From assembly GCF_004745075.1 (NCBI RefSeq), contig NZ_RHFH01000012.1, positions 1 through 64,000 on the forward strand: 64,000 nt of DNA. Direction: 5' to 3'. Made by a program: the position numbers and the translations under genes. The notes below the pieces were generated by a model. That model saw only the letters and a list, made by a program, of their open reading frames with translations. It had not been told where the DNA came from and did no database searches. Origin of the DNA: Brevibacterium sp. S111 (GTDB taxonomy: Bacteria; Actinomycetota; Actinomycetes; Actinomycetales; Brevibacteriaceae). The stretch's first letter is position 1. Each line of letters starts with the position of its first letter. Shown one piece after another: positions 26,496 through 35,122 of the stretch.

Positions 26496-27656
26496 TCAGT
26501 CGTTGCCGGCGATGGCGGCGACGAGCGCGTCGACGTCCTCTCTCGTCGTGTCGAAGGCGCACATGAGACGGACGATGCCCGTCTCCAAGGGCCAGTCCGC
26601 GAAAGCGAACTTCTGTCGCGCACGCTCGGCCACCTCGGCGGGCATGCGCACGAACACGACGTTCGACTCGACCCTCTGCACGATCTCGAGCCCGACCATG
26701 CCCTTGCTCTCGGCGGCCTCGGCGAGTCTTTCGGCGAGGTACTCGGCCATGTCGTTCGACGCGGTCGCCGAAACCCGCCACAGGTCGCCTCCGTACAGCG
26801 CGTTGAGCTGGGCGGACAGGAAGCGCATCTTCGACGCCAGCTGCAGATTCATCTTTCGCAGGAAACGCATGCCCTGGCTGATGTCGGGGTTGAGGACGAT
26901 GACTGCCTCGGCGCCGAGCAGGCCGTTCTTCGTTCCGCCGAGGCTGACGATGTCGACCCCGACCGCGGTCGTGATGTCGCCCAAACCGACCCCGAGATGG
27001 GCGGCGGCGTTGCCGAGGCGGGAGCCGTCGACGTGGACGAGCATGTCGAGTTCATGCGCGGTGTCGGCGATCGCCGCGCTTTCGTCGGGGGTGTAGGTCG
27101 TGCCCCATTCCGTGGACTGGGAGATGCTCACAGCCAGCGGTTGGGCATTGTGCTCGGAACCGCGGCCGACGATCGCACCCCTGATGGTCTCCGGGGTGAG
27201 CTTGCCGTTCTCGGTCGCGGCACCGACGATCTTGAGTCCGCCGACTTTCTCGGGTGCGCCGGTCTCGTCGTAGTTGATGTGCGCCGAGGCGGCCGTGATC
27301 ACCGCAGCCCAGCGAGGCAGTGCCGACTGCAGGGCCAGCACATTGGCACCGGTGCCGTTGAAGACCGGGAACGCCTGTGCGCTGGGGCCGAAATGTCCCT
27401 TCATCACCTCGTGGAGATGCGCCGTCCACGGGTCGTCGCCGTAGCCGGGCGCATGGCCGACATTGGCCTCGGCGATGGCGGTGATGACCTCCGGGTGGGC
27501 ACCCGCCCAGTTGTCCGAGCCGAAGTTGCGCGGATGGGCCGCGAGGGAGGATTCGGGTGCCGGGGCTGACGTCCGGCCGTCTGCTGTCAGTGTGTCGTCG
27601 TTCACAGCTTCAGGGTATCGCCACTTCCCGACCGGCGCATTCTGATCCGAAGCCAT
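26496..27656 (-). CDS. PLP-dependent aldolase, low-specificity threonine aldolase / beta-eliminating lyase family
   Basis: 386 residues. After a hydrophilic N-terminus it reads NFGSDNWAGAHPEVI, then GYGDDPWTAHLHE, FNGTGANVLAL, HVDGSRLGNAA, and the PLP lysine in SLGGTKNGLLG, all characteristic of L-threonine aldolase-fold enzymes that cleave beta-hydroxy amino acids to glycine and an aldehyde. The start ATG is only three bases after the stop of the kinase gene, so it is the last gene of the eda operon. Its link to sugar-acid breakdown is not obvious; it may act on a hydroxy-amino acid formed from, or feeding, the same pathway. Confidence 0.88.
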   Translation of the reverse strand: MASDQNAPVGKWRYPEAVNDDTLTADGRTSAPAPESSLAAHPRNFGSDNWAGAHPEVITAIAEANVGHAPGYGDDPWTAHLHEVMKGHFGPSAQAFPVFNGTGANVLALQSALPRWAAVITAASAHINYDETGAPEKVGGLKIVGAATENGKLTPETIRGAIVGRGSEHNAQPLAVSISQSTEWGTTYTPDESAAIADTAHELDMLVHVDGSRLGNAAAHLGVGLGDITTAVGVDIVSLGGTKNGLLGAEAVIVLNPDISQGMRFLRKMNLQLASKMRFLSAQLNALYGGDLWRVSATASNDMAEYLAERLAEAAESKGMVGLEIVQRVESNVVFVRMPAEVAERARQKFAFADWPLETGIVRLMCAFDTTREDVDALVAAIAGND

Positions 27657-27659
27657 GGC

Positions 27660-28259
27660 TCATCCGCGATCGCTGAGCTGGGCTCTGGTCTGCCTGATCA
27701 CCTCGGCGCTGTCGAAGCCGTGTCTGTCATTGTCGACGTCGACGATCCTCACTCCCCGCCACAGGCACTCGACGGCTGAGGCACGCGACCAGAATTCGTC
27801 CCAGTTCTCGAGCTTCCAATGATCGCGCGACAGCCCTCGGGCCGCTACCCGCTCGCGGATGGCCTCACCATCGACGGCGACGCGGACGACGACCCATTCG
27901 GCCTGCGGCCAGTCATGGTCGCCGGCATTGTCCTCGAGGAAGGAAGCATCGGGAAGGTAGCGGCCGAAGGGGGCGTCGAGGACGACGCTGCGGCCCAGCC
28001 GCAGGTTGTCGCCGGCGACCGCGAGCAGCGTCTGGTACTCGAGGTCCATCACGCGATCCTGATAGATGGGGTTGTCGTCTCGTCCGCAGGGGTCGGTTCC
28101 GGCGATCTCGAGCAGTGCCTCGGTCAGTCGCCCGCAGACGACGTCCTTGTCGAGGAGGGCGGCTCCGAATTCGGCGGCAAGTGCCGTGCTCACGCTGGAC
28201 TTGCCGCTGCCGGCGGGGCCGATGACGACGAAGACCGTCGGGGTCTCTGAGCCGATCAC
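27660..28259 (-). CDS. P-loop kinase (AAA_33 / gluconokinase-like)
   Basis: 199 residues from a GTG at 28259 that overlaps the MFS stop (GTGA). The Walker A GPAGSGKSS is at residues 14-22. Other visible segments are LLDKDVVCGRLTE, a Gln/Asp-rich middle part and VVVRVAVDGEAIRERVAARG (a lid-like region with Arg residues). This is the size of small-molecule kinases of the gluconokinase/shikimate-kinase type. It lies between the transporter and the PLP aldolase, in the operon that begins with KDPG aldolase, so its substrate is probably a sugar acid or keto-deoxy sugar acid. No PfkB-type KDG kinase lies in the cluster. Confidence 0.75.
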   Translation of the reverse strand: MIGSETPTVFVVIGPAGSGKSSVSTALAAEFGAALLDKDVVCGRLTEALLEIAGTDPCGRDDNPIYQDRVMDLEYQTLLAVAGDNLRLGRSVVLDAPFGRYLPDASFLEDNAGDHDWPQAEWVVVRVAVDGEAIRERVAARGLSRDHWKLENWDEFWSRASAVECLWRGVRIVDVDNDRHGFDSAEVIRQTRAQLSDRG

Positions 28260-29596
28260 TGCCGCTCCCGGCTGCGGTCCTTGACGAAGAAGCCATAGGA
28301 GATCGCTCCGATGACGAGCAGCACTGCGCCGACGAGGAACACCGAGTTGAAGTTTCCGGTGGTGTCGACGAGCCAGCCGGTGACGACCGGGGCCAGGGCA
28401 GCGCCGATGAACCCGCCGAAGTTCTGGATCGCGCCCAAGGAGGCGACCTGCTCGCTCGGTGCCACATCGGAGGCCAGGGTCCACAGGCAGCCGATCGGCA
28501 CCTGCGAGAAGAAGTAGCCCAGGCACAGCAGCACGATGATCAGCGGCACATTGTCGACATAGGCCGTCGGGAACACCGAGGCGGCCGCGAGGACGGCGCC
28601 GCCGACGATCGGAACCTTGCGGGCGAAGATCGCGGGCCTGCCCTGTCGGATGAGGACGCCGGAGAACCATCCTCCCGCGAGGACTCCGAGCACACCCATG
28701 AGGAACGGCAGCGCCGCGAGCCACCCGGTCTCCTGCAGGCTGAAGCCGAGATCGGTCTCGATGTAGCTGGGCAGCCAGGTGAGGTAGACCCAGACCGTGT
28801 AGAAGATGCCGAAGGCGCCGATGATCATGAAGTAGGTGTTCGGCTTCGTGAACAGAGTCCCCCAGCCGACCTTCTCGGCGCCTTCGACCACGGCGTCGGC
28901 TTCGGCCTCGGTGGCCTCATCGAGCTGGTCCGAGATCTCGTCGGCTGCGGCATCGGCGGCGTCGTCGCCCTTGAGGATGTGCTCCTCACGCAGCGTCGGG
29001 TCGCGGTAGATGCGCAGCCACACGAGCATGACGATGATGCCGAGGGCGCCGACGATGATGAACATGCCGCGCCAGGACATCGTGAGCATCAGGAAGGTCA
29101 GCAGAGGTGGCGCCAGCGCGTTGGCGATCTGCGAACCGGTGTTGACCAGGGCGATCGGGAACGCGCGCTCCTTGGCGGAGAACCAACGTTCATTGACCTT
29201 GAGACCGGCCGTGAAGAACGGAGATTCCGCGACTCCGAGCGCCACTCGCAGCGCATAGAGCACGCCGAAGGAATTCGCCGCAGCGGTGACCATGCCCACC
29301 AGTGACCAGGCACCGGAGGCGAACGCGAACATCTTCTTCGCACCGAATTTGTCGACGAGGTAGCCGGCCGGCAGATTCGCGATCGCGTAGGGCCAGGAGA
29401 AAGCCGAAAGCAGAAGGCCCATCTGGGTCGCGCTGAGGTCGAACTCCTGCGCGATGGTCGTATTGCCCACGCTGAGGGTGGAGCGGTCGAGGTAGTTGAC
29501 GATGCCGCCGATGACCAGCAGGGTGACGAAGATCCAGCGGATCCGTCGCGGGTTGCGCGTCCTCGCCGTGCGACGGGGGCTGGCCACGGCGCTCAT
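28256..29596 (-). CDS. MFS transporter, anion:cation symporter (ACS) type, probable sugar-acid importer
   Basis: 446 residues with twelve predicted transmembrane segments and a long acidic Ala-rich loop near residues 210-250 between the two halves. IRWIFVTLLVIGGIVNYLDRSTLSVGN at the start (NYLDR) and GVAESPFFTAGLKVNERWF resemble the hexuronate/galactonate transporters of the ACS family. It is coupled to eda upstream and to the kinase downstream by four-base overlaps, which supports a role in importing the sugar acid whose 2-keto-3-deoxy derivative is cleaved by Eda. Confidence 0.87.
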   Translation of the reverse strand: MSAVASPRRTARTRNPRRIRWIFVTLLVIGGIVNYLDRSTLSVGNTTIAQEFDLSATQMGLLLSAFSWPYAIANLPAGYLVDKFGAKKMFAFASGAWSLVGMVTAAANSFGVLYALRVALGVAESPFFTAGLKVNERWFSAKERAFPIALVNTGSQIANALAPPLLTFLMLTMSWRGMFIIVGALGIIVMLVWLRIYRDPTLREEHILKGDDAADAAADEISDQLDEATEAEADAVVEGAEKVGWGTLFTKPNTYFMIIGAFGIFYTVWVYLTWLPSYIETDLGFSLQETGWLAALPFLMGVLGVLAGGWFSGVLIRQGRPAIFARKVPIVGGAVLAAASVFPTAYVDNVPLIIVLLCLGYFFSQVPIGCLWTLASDVAPSEQVASLGAIQNFGGFIGAALAPVVTGWLVDTTGNFNSVFLVGAVLLVIGAISYGFFVKDRSRERQ

Positions 29597-30255
29597 TCCT
29601 GATCTCCGTGTCCGCGCGCCGAAGCGATGGCCGCGAGCATGGTGCGGGCAGCGGTGGTGACGTCACCGCAGTCTCCGCTGCTGCGAGCCGCCTTGGTCAC
29701 TGAGCTGCCGACACCGATCGCCGCGGCACCCGCGTCGATCCACTCCGAGACGTTCTCGGGGGTCGCACTGCCTGCGGGCAGGATCGGCGCTTGGGCCAAG
29801 GGGGCGCGGACGGTCTTGAGATATCCGGGACCCGAGATCTCGGTCGGGAACAGTTTGACGATGTCAGCACCGGCGCTGAGGGTCTCGACCACCTCGGTGG
29901 GGGTGAACGCGCCGCTGATGCTCACCGCCTGGTAGCGGTTGGCGACCTCGAGCATCCCGCGGTCGAGGTTCGGGCTCACGAGCATCTGCGCGCCCGCCTC
30001 GATGCAGCTGTAGGCCGACTGCGCGTCAAGGACGGTTCCTGCCCCGATGACGACGCCCTGAGCGGAGTACTCTTCGCTCAGCGCTGTGATGATGCGCTTG
30101 GCGCCGGGCACCGAGAGCGTGATCTCAAGGGCACGGATTCCGCCGGCGATCGCCGCATGGGCGACGGCGAGTGCTTCGTCTTCGGAATCGAGTCGGATGA
30201 TGAGCACGGCTCCGGTGTCATGGATGGCTCGGAGGGCCTCGAACTTCGTTAACAT
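29593..30255 (-). CDS. eda: 2-dehydro-3-deoxy-phosphogluconate (KDPG/KDPGal) aldolase
   Basis: 220 residues from ATG 30255; a GTG at 30273 is the next upstream start. Class I aldolase of the KDPG type: the Glu in IRALEITLSVPG, the loop GAGTVLDAQ, and the Schiff-base Lys in IVKLFPTE are all present, and GAAAIGVGSSV binds the phosphate. It splits KDPG (or the 6-phospho-galacto form) into pyruvate and glyceraldehyde-3-phosphate. First gene of an operon with an MFS transporter, a P-loop kinase and a PLP aldolase, divergent from a DeoR regulator. No ribosome binding sequence is visible, so the transcript may be short-leadered. Confidence 0.92.
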   Translation of the reverse strand: MLTKFEALRAIHDTGAVLIIRLDSEDEALAVAHAAIAGGIRALEITLSVPGAKRIITALSEEYSAQGVVIGAGTVLDAQSAYSCIEAGAQMLVSPNLDRGMLEVANRYQAVSISGAFTPTEVVETLSAGADIVKLFPTEISGPGYLKTVRAPLAQAPILPAGSATPENVSEWIDAGAAAIGVGSSVTKAARSSGDCGDVTTAARTMLAAIASARGHGDQE

Positions 30256-30270
30256 ATTCACGCACGCTAT

Positions 30271-30313
30271 CACATATATTCACACGCTTTGGGAATCGAT
30301 GTGAACATGTGTG
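30271..30313. promoter_or_regulatory. Inverted repeat between eda and the DeoR gene, operator candidate
   Basis: CACATATATTCAC (30271-30283) and GTGAACATGTGTG (30301-30313) are inverted relative to each other with 11 of 13 bases matching and centres 30 bases apart. They lie in the 79-base divergent gap. DeoR-family proteins often bind such spaced repeats as tetramers. A TACCCT at 30323-30328 is a possible -10 for the regulator, whose GTG lies seven bases further on. Confidence 0.5.
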
Positions 30314-30334
30314 CATTGTTGGTACCCTGGAATC

Positions 30335-31129
30335 GTGCCCCCACATCCGAAGCCCTCCGCCCCGCTGATCCCCGATCAGCGACAGCACGAGATCGTCGAG
30401 CTGCTCCGTGCCTCCGTGGCGCTCAGCGTACGTGAACTCACCGAGACGATGAACGTCTCCCATATGACGGTGCGTCGCGATATAGCGGCACTCGAAGAGG
30501 CGGGTCTGGTCGAATCGGTCCCTGGGGGCGTCCGGCTGATCGGCTCTCCGCGCCAGCAGACACCCGTCGAGCGGGCACCGCGCACCGAGCTCGAGACGCC
30601 GGCGAAGCAGGCGATCGCTCGAGCGGCCGCCGCTCATGTCCGTCCGGGTTCGACGGTCTTCCTCGATGCCGGCACCACCTGCGAAGCGATCGTCGAACGC
30701 CTCCTGACCATCAGCGATATCACCGTCGTGACCAACGACTTCCTTTCGGCCATGCGGCTCATGGCCGAAGACGTCATGGCGATCCACACCGGCGGCACCA
30801 TCGACAGCAACAGCGGCTCCTCGAGCGGTCCCCTGGCAGCAGCGACACTGAACGCCATGTCGATCGACATGGCCTTCCTCAGCGCCGGCGCCTGGGACCT
30901 CGATCATGGCCTGACCACCTCGGAGACGGACAAACTGACGCTCAAACGCGCGGCGGATCAGGCGGCGGAGCGCACGATCCTCGTGGCCGATTCGTCGAAG
31001 TTCGGCACTCATGCCAGGTTCAGGGCCCTCAACCTCGACGAACTCGACCTCATCATCACCGATGACCGTCTGCCCGAGAAGGAACGCACCCGCCTCGAGG
31101 ACTCCGGAATCCACCTCGAGTACGCCTGA
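30335..31129 (+). CDS. DeoR-family transcriptional regulator of the eda operon
   Basis: 264 residues from GTG 30335; an in-frame ATG-less start at 30311 would lie in the operator. Helix-turn-helix: IPDQRQHEIVELLRASVALS, then NVSHMTVRRDIAALEEAG. The sensor domain has VFLDAGTTCEAIVERL and VTNDFLSAMRL, and later VADSSKFG. It is the typical DeoR/GlpR size and probably responds to a phosphorylated sugar acid. It is divergent from eda with only 79 bases between starts, so it should be the local repressor. The start lies about seven bases after a possible -10, so its mRNA may be leaderless. Confidence 0.88.
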   Translation: MPPHPKPSAPLIPDQRQHEIVELLRASVALSVRELTETMNVSHMTVRRDIAALEEAGLVESVPGGVRLIGSPRQQTPVERAPRTELETPAKQAIARAAAAHVRPGSTVFLDAGTTCEAIVERLLTISDITVVTNDFLSAMRLMAEDVMAIHTGGTIDSNSGSSSGPLAAATLNAMSIDMAFLSAGAWDLDHGLTTSETDKLTLKRAADQAAERTILVADSSKFGTHARFRALNLDELDLIITDDRLPEKERTRLEDSGIHLEYA

Positions 31130-31528
31130 GACCTACGCTCGTCGGGCGTCTTCCACCGGGCATCACCCACCGGCAACTCCACACACTCCCGTTGCACCGG
31201 GGTGTTCCGCGGCCGCCGAGGCGAATTGTGCCGAACGCGGTGTTCTGCCGCCAACGGTGTGGGGCGCTCCCCACCAGTGCGGTTTGCTCCCGGTCCGGCT
31301 CAGTGCCGGCACGAGCAGGCACGAACCGCGCAGGCACGAGCCGAAAACCCGGTCCGAACGCGCACGATCCGAACGCGCACGGTCCGGATACGCACGGTCC
31401 GAACACACAACAGCGCGCCAGGAGTGCCTCCACACGTCACGTGTGACGTACGTGGGCACCTCTGGCGCGCTGGTGTCAGCCTCGGCCGGACCGCGCTGGT
31501 ATCAGCGACGGCCGGTTCGCACTGGGAC
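31130..31528. repeat. Repeat-rich intergenic region between the DeoR gene and sucD
   Basis: About 400 bases without a credible gene. It contains 15-bp tandem repeats (CGAACGCGCACGATC-like, units at 31355, 31370 and 31385 plus a partial one), looser GGCACGAGC repeats at about 31309-31340, and a 26-bp repeat with units at 31467, 31493 and 31519. Open frames here only reflect the repeats. Confidence 0.7.
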
Positions 31529-31544
31529 TCAGGCGAGGAGTTCG
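31467..31544 (-). repeat. 26-bp tandem repeat over the sucD stop codon
   Basis: Units start at 31467, 31493 and 31519. The first two agree at most positions (GCGCTGGTRTCAGC...CGGCCGG). The third, more diverged, contains the complement of the sucD stop (31529-31531). The copies therefore lie downstream of the gene in its own orientation. Confidence 0.7.
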
Positions 31545-32425
31545 CGCATGAGTTCGGCGGTCTCGGTCGGGGTCTTGCCGACCTTGACGCCCGCAGCCTC
31601 GAGGGCTTCCTTCTTAGCCTGGGCGGTTCCCGAGGAGCCGGAGACGATGGCGCCGGCGTGGCCCATGGTCTTGCCCTCGGGAGCGGTGAAGCCTGCGACG
31701 TAGCCGACGACCGGCTTCGTCACGTTCTCCTTGATGAAGGCGGCTGCACGCTCTTCGGCGTCGCCGCCGATTTCGCCGATCATGACGATGGCTTCGGTCT
31801 CCGGGTCGGCCTCGAAGGCTTCGAGCGCATCGATGTGCGTGGTGCCGATGACCGGGTCTCCGCCGATGCCGATGGCGGTGGAGAAGCCGAGGTCACGCAG
31901 CTCGTACATCATCTGGTAGGTCAGCGTGCCGGACTTCGAGACCAGTCCGAGCTTGCCCTTCTTCGTGATGTTGGCCGGAATGATGCCGGCCAGCGACTCG
32001 CCGGGGGTGATGATGCCCGGGCAGTTGGGCCCGATGATGCGGGTGGCGTTGCCGGCCGCCTGAGCACGAGCCCAGACTTCGGCCGAGTCCTGGACCGGGA
32101 TGCCCTCGGTGATGATGACGAGCAGCCCGATCTTCGCGTCGATGGCCTCGATCGCGGCGTCCTTGGAGAAGGCCGGCGGCACGAAGGCCACGGACACATC
32201 GGCACCGGTGGCTTCCATCGCTTCGGACACGGAGGCGAAGACGGGGAGCTCGACCTCGTTGCCGTCCTTGTCATTGTGCTTCACGGTGGTGCCGGCCTTG
32301 CGGGCGTTGACACCGCCGACGATGTTCGATCCGGCAGCGAGCATGCGAGCAGTGTGCTTCGAGCCCTCTCCGCCGGTGATGCCCTGGACGATGATCTTCG
32401 AATCGGAATTCAGAAAGACAGACAT
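31529..32425 (-). CDS. sucD: Succinyl-CoA synthetase alpha subunit
   Basis: 298 residues. With SucC it makes succinate, CoA and ATP/GTP from succinyl-CoA in the TCA cycle. CoA-binding N-terminal domain: [15 protein letters not shown] and [12 protein letters not shown]. The phosphorylated His is in [29 protein letters not shown] and [10 protein letters not shown] are also conserved. It follows sucC after 18 bases. A tandem repeat covers the stop codon. Confidence 0.96.
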   Translation of the reverse strand: MSVFLNSDSKIIVQGITGGEGSKHTARMLAAGSNIVGGVNARKAGTTVKHNDKDGNEVELPVFASVSEAMEATGADVSVAFVPPAFSKDAAIEAIDAKIGLLVIITEGIPVQDSAEVWARAQAAGNATRIIGPNCPGIITPGESLAGIIPANITKKGKLGLVSKSGTLTYQMMYELRDLGFSTAIGIGGDPVIGTTHIDALEAFEADPETEAIVMIGEIGGDAEERAAAFIKENVTKPVVGYVAGFTAPEGKTMGHAGAIVSGSSGTAQAKKEALEAAGVKVGKTPTETAELMRELLA

Positions 32426-32443
32426 TGTTGTAAAGACCTTTCC

Positions 32444-33613
32444 TTACTTGGCAGCAGCCAGTTCGGCGGCCTTGTCGGCTCCACCGTCCATCGTGTCAGT
32501 GAGCGTGACGAGCGGGTGCGCGGCCTTCTGCAGGATGGCGCGCCCCTCTTCCACGTTGTTGCCGTCGAGGCGGACGACCAGCGGCTTGGTGGCCTGCGAC
32601 CCAAGGATCTCGAGGGCCTTGACGATGCCGTCGGCCACGGCGTCACAGGCGGTGATTCCGCCGAAGACGTTGACGAAGACGGACTTGACCTGGTCATCGC
32701 CGAGGATGACGTCGAGTCCGTTGGCCATGACCTCAGCCGAGGCGCCGCCTCCGATGTCGAGGAAGTTCGCGGGCTTGACGTTCGAGTGCTTCTCACCGGC
32801 GTAGGCGACGACGTCGAGGGTCGACATGACCAGACCCGCACCGTTGCCGATGATTCCGACTTCGCCGTCGAGCTTGACGTAGTTGAGGTCGAGCTTCTTG
32901 GCCTTGAGCTCGAGAGGGTTCTCTGCGCTGATGTCGCGCAGCTCCTCGTGCTCCTTGTGGCGGAAGTCGGCGTTGTCGTCCAGGGAGACCTTGCCGTCGA
33001 GGGCGATGATGTCGCCGGCACCGGTCTTGACCAGAGGGTTGACCTCGACCAGGGTGGCGTCCTCGGACTCGAAGACGGTCCACAGGCTCGTCAGGACGGG
33101 AGCGATCTTCGCGGCGGTGTCGGCGTCGAAGCCGGCAGCCTCGGCGATCTCGGCAGCCTTGGCATCGTTGATGCCGTCGATGGCGGAGACGGGGATCTTG
33201 GCGAGCGCTTCCGGGCGTTCCACGGCGAGCTGCTCGATCTCCATGCCGCCTTCCTTCGAGCACATGGCCAGATAGGTGCGGTTGGAGCGGTCGAGGAGGA
33301 CGGAGAAGTAGTACTCCTCCGCGATGTCGGCACCTTCGGCGATCATCACCTTTTCGGTGACGTGACCCTTGATGTCGAGTCCGAGGATGTCCTTGGCCCG
33401 GGCTTCGGCCTCATCAGGGTTCTTCGCGACCTTGACGCCGCCGGCCTTTCCGCGGCCGCCCATCTTGACCTGAGACTTCACGACCACGGTTCCGCCGCCG
33501 AGAGCCTCGGCTGCCTTCTTCGCTTCTTCTGGCGTCGTCGCGACCTGAGCCTTGAGCACGGGCACTCCGTGCTTCTCGAACAGGTCACGTGCTTGATACT
33601 CGAAAAGATCCAC
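32444..33613 (-). CDS. sucC: Succinyl-CoA synthetase beta subunit
   Basis: 389 residues from a GTG at 33613, preceded by GAAGGAATA; an extension to 33781 would run through the promoter region. ATP-grasp domain: [19 protein letters not shown] at the start, then [43 protein letters not shown] and the C-terminal [17 protein letters not shown]. First gene of sucCD. The 197-base gap to a divergent MarR gene holds its promoter, which I cannot place with certainty. Confidence 0.96.
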   Translation of the reverse strand: MDLFEYQARDLFEKHGVPVLKAQVATTPEEAKKAAEALGGGTVVVKSQVKMGGRGKAGGVKVAKNPDEAEARAKDILGLDIKGHVTEKVMIAEGADIAEEYYFSVLLDRSNRTYLAMCSKEGGMEIEQLAVERPEALAKIPVSAIDGINDAKAAEIAEAAGFDADTAAKIAPVLTSLWTVFESEDATLVEVNPLVKTGAGDIIALDGKVSLDDNADFRHKEHEELRDISAENPLELKAKKLDLNYVKLDGEVGIIGNGAGLVMSTLDVVAYAGEKHSNVKPANFLDIGGGASAEVMANGLDVILGDDQVKSVFVNVFGGITACDAVADGIVKALEILGSQATKPLVVRLDGNNVEEGRAILQKAAHPLVTLTDTMDGGADKAAELAAAK

Positions 33614-33777
33614 GTGTATTCCTTCGTTTCTGCTGCCGGGTGGTTGGCCCCTGCAGGTTCGTTGACGGATGCAACAACCAAGGACAACCATATTCCCAAA
33701 GGCACCCGTCCATCCAAACGCGCATGTCAAATAGACGTTGGGGGTAAGCAATGTCTCGTCAAAAAGTATCTTTGGCG

Positions 33778-33804
33778 TCAAGATTCTTGATATGGACGTA
33801 AAAT
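33778..33804 (+). promoter_or_regulatory. MarR operator candidate and leaderless promoter element
   Basis: TCAAGATTCTTGA (33778-33790) is a perfect 13-base palindrome of the form often bound by MarR proteins. TAAAAT (33799-33804) ends six bases before the ATG at 33811, so transcription would begin near the start codon. No ribosome binding sequence is visible. Confidence 0.5.
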
Positions 33805-33810
33805 CGTTGC

Positions 33811-34305
33811 ATGGACGAAGTAGATCGAATAGTCGCAGCCTGGCGGCGTGAGCGTCCGGACCTCGATGTCTCTCCGATGGAGATCCTCTCCCGCGTCTCG
33901 CGATTGGCCAGGCAGTTGGATCTGGCTCGGAAGTCGAGCTTCTCCGATTACGGCATCGAGGGATGGGCCTTCGATGTCCTCTCCGCCCTGCGCCGCTCGG
34001 GCGAACCCTATCAGCTCTCCCCCTCGACGCTGCTGCAGGAGACCCTGGTCACCAGCGGGACGATGACCAACCGCATCGACCGGCTCGTCACCCGCGGCTG
34101 GGTCGAACGTCGGCCGGATCCCGGAGACCGACGCGGGGTGCTCGTCCACCTCACCGAGAGCGGTCGCGCCACCGTCGACTCCGCACTGGCCGATCTGCTC
34201 GTGAAGGAACGGGCGATCCTCAGCGGACTCACGGCCGCGGGAAGCCGCAATCTCGCGTCCCTGCTCCGAGAGCTCTCCACCGGATTCGACAGCGACGAGG
34301 ACTGA
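33811..34305 (+). CDS. MarR-family transcriptional regulator
   Basis: 164 residues. The winged helix is visible: [20 protein letters not shown], then [40 protein letters not shown]. The N-terminal and C-terminal helices make the dimer interface. Very probably autoregulated through the palindrome just upstream. It is followed after four bases by a GNAT acetyltransferase gene, suggesting a two-gene operon in which an acetylated or detoxified compound may be the signal; sucC is divergent. Confidence 0.9.
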   Translation: MDEVDRIVAAWRRERPDLDVSPMEILSRVSRLARQLDLARKSSFSDYGIEGWAFDVLSALRRSGEPYQLSPSTLLQETLVTSGTMTNRIDRLVTRGWVERRPDPGDRRGVLVHLTESGRATVDSALADLLVKERAILSGLTAAGSRNLASLLRELSTGFDSDED

Positions 34306-34309
34306 GACC

Positions 34310-35002
34310 ATGCCACCTGCTGACCTCACGGACTTCACCGGCGCACAGCCGCCTCGGCGAGAGACGATCCACGGTCGATTCGTCGACCTCGAACCCTTGG
34401 ATTCGGCCGCTCACGGCGATGACCTCTTCGCGGAAGTCACGGCACCGACCGGGATCGACGACCGGTTCCGGTACCTGCCGCAGACTCCGCAGACCGATCG
34501 CGGGGAGTTCGATTCCTGGATCGCCGAGGCGGCCGGCAGCCCCGATCCCCTGTTCTTCGCCGTCGTCGACCGGTCCACCGGTCGGGCGCTGGGGCGGCAG
34601 GCGCTCATGCGCATCGATGCCGCCAACGGAGTCATCGAGATCGGGCACATCCTCTGGGGTCCGAGTCTGTCGCGGACCGCCGCGGCCACCGAGGCGCTCT
34701 TCCTCTGCGCCGAGCTCGTCTTCGCTTCCGGATTCCGCCGCTTCGAATGGAAGTGCGATGACGACAATGTGCCGTCGAAGCGGGCGGCCGAGCGCTTCGG
34801 CTTCACCTTCGAAGGCGTGTTCCGTCAGCACCTCGTGGTCAAGGGACGCAACCGCGATACCGCGTGGTTCTCGATCATCGACAGCGAATGGCCGTCCCTG
34901 CGGCAGGGATACCGGGCCTGGTTCGACGAGGCGAACTTCGATGCAGACGGCCGCCAGCGTGAGAGTCTGCGCGCGCTCATCGCCGCTGCCCGCCACGGCT
35001 GA
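34310..35002 (+). CDS. GNAT-family acetyltransferase, RimJ/RimL type
   Basis: 230 residues. RimJ/RimL-like signatures: HGRFVDLEPLDSAAHGDDLF at the start, GRALGRQALMRID, IEIGHILWGPSLSRTAAATEA, and the C-terminal RRFEWKCDDDNVPSKRAAERFGFTFEGVFRQ. Enzymes of this group acetylate protein N-termini or small substrates, and longer versions with this motif set are common in actinobacteria. GAGGACTGAG, which includes the MarR stop, acts as ribosome binding region, implying coupling with the MarR gene. Confidence 0.88.
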   Translation: MPPADLTDFTGAQPPRRETIHGRFVDLEPLDSAAHGDDLFAEVTAPTGIDDRFRYLPQTPQTDRGEFDSWIAEAAGSPDPLFFAVVDRSTGRALGRQALMRIDAANGVIEIGHILWGPSLSRTAAATEALFLCAELVFASGFRRFEWKCDDDNVPSKRAAERFGFTFEGVFRQHLVVKGRNRDTAWFSIIDSEWPSLRQGYRAWFDEANFDADGRQRESLRALIAAARHG

Positions 35003-35122
35003 GGCCCTCTGTGCGTCGCCGGCCCGTTCGCCGTTTCGCCGCGCGTCCGCCCGGGCTCGGGCACGGGCGGACATTAGGCTGGAACTGACACCACACGGCC
35101 CCTGACGACACCTCGAGGAACC

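Noticed and set aside
31355-31407. 15-bp repeats considered as a CRISPR array
   Set aside because: Units are contiguous with no spacers and no cas genes are nearby.
31056-31433. A minus frame with FGPC/FGSC-like pentapeptide repeats
   Set aside because: Caused by the 15-bp DNA repeat, which gives pentapeptides in any frame; no start context and no family match.
31202-33790. An 862-residue open frame on the plus strand opposite sucD-sucC
   Set aside because: Antisense shadow of sucCD that begins in the repeat-rich intergenic region; no recognisable motif.
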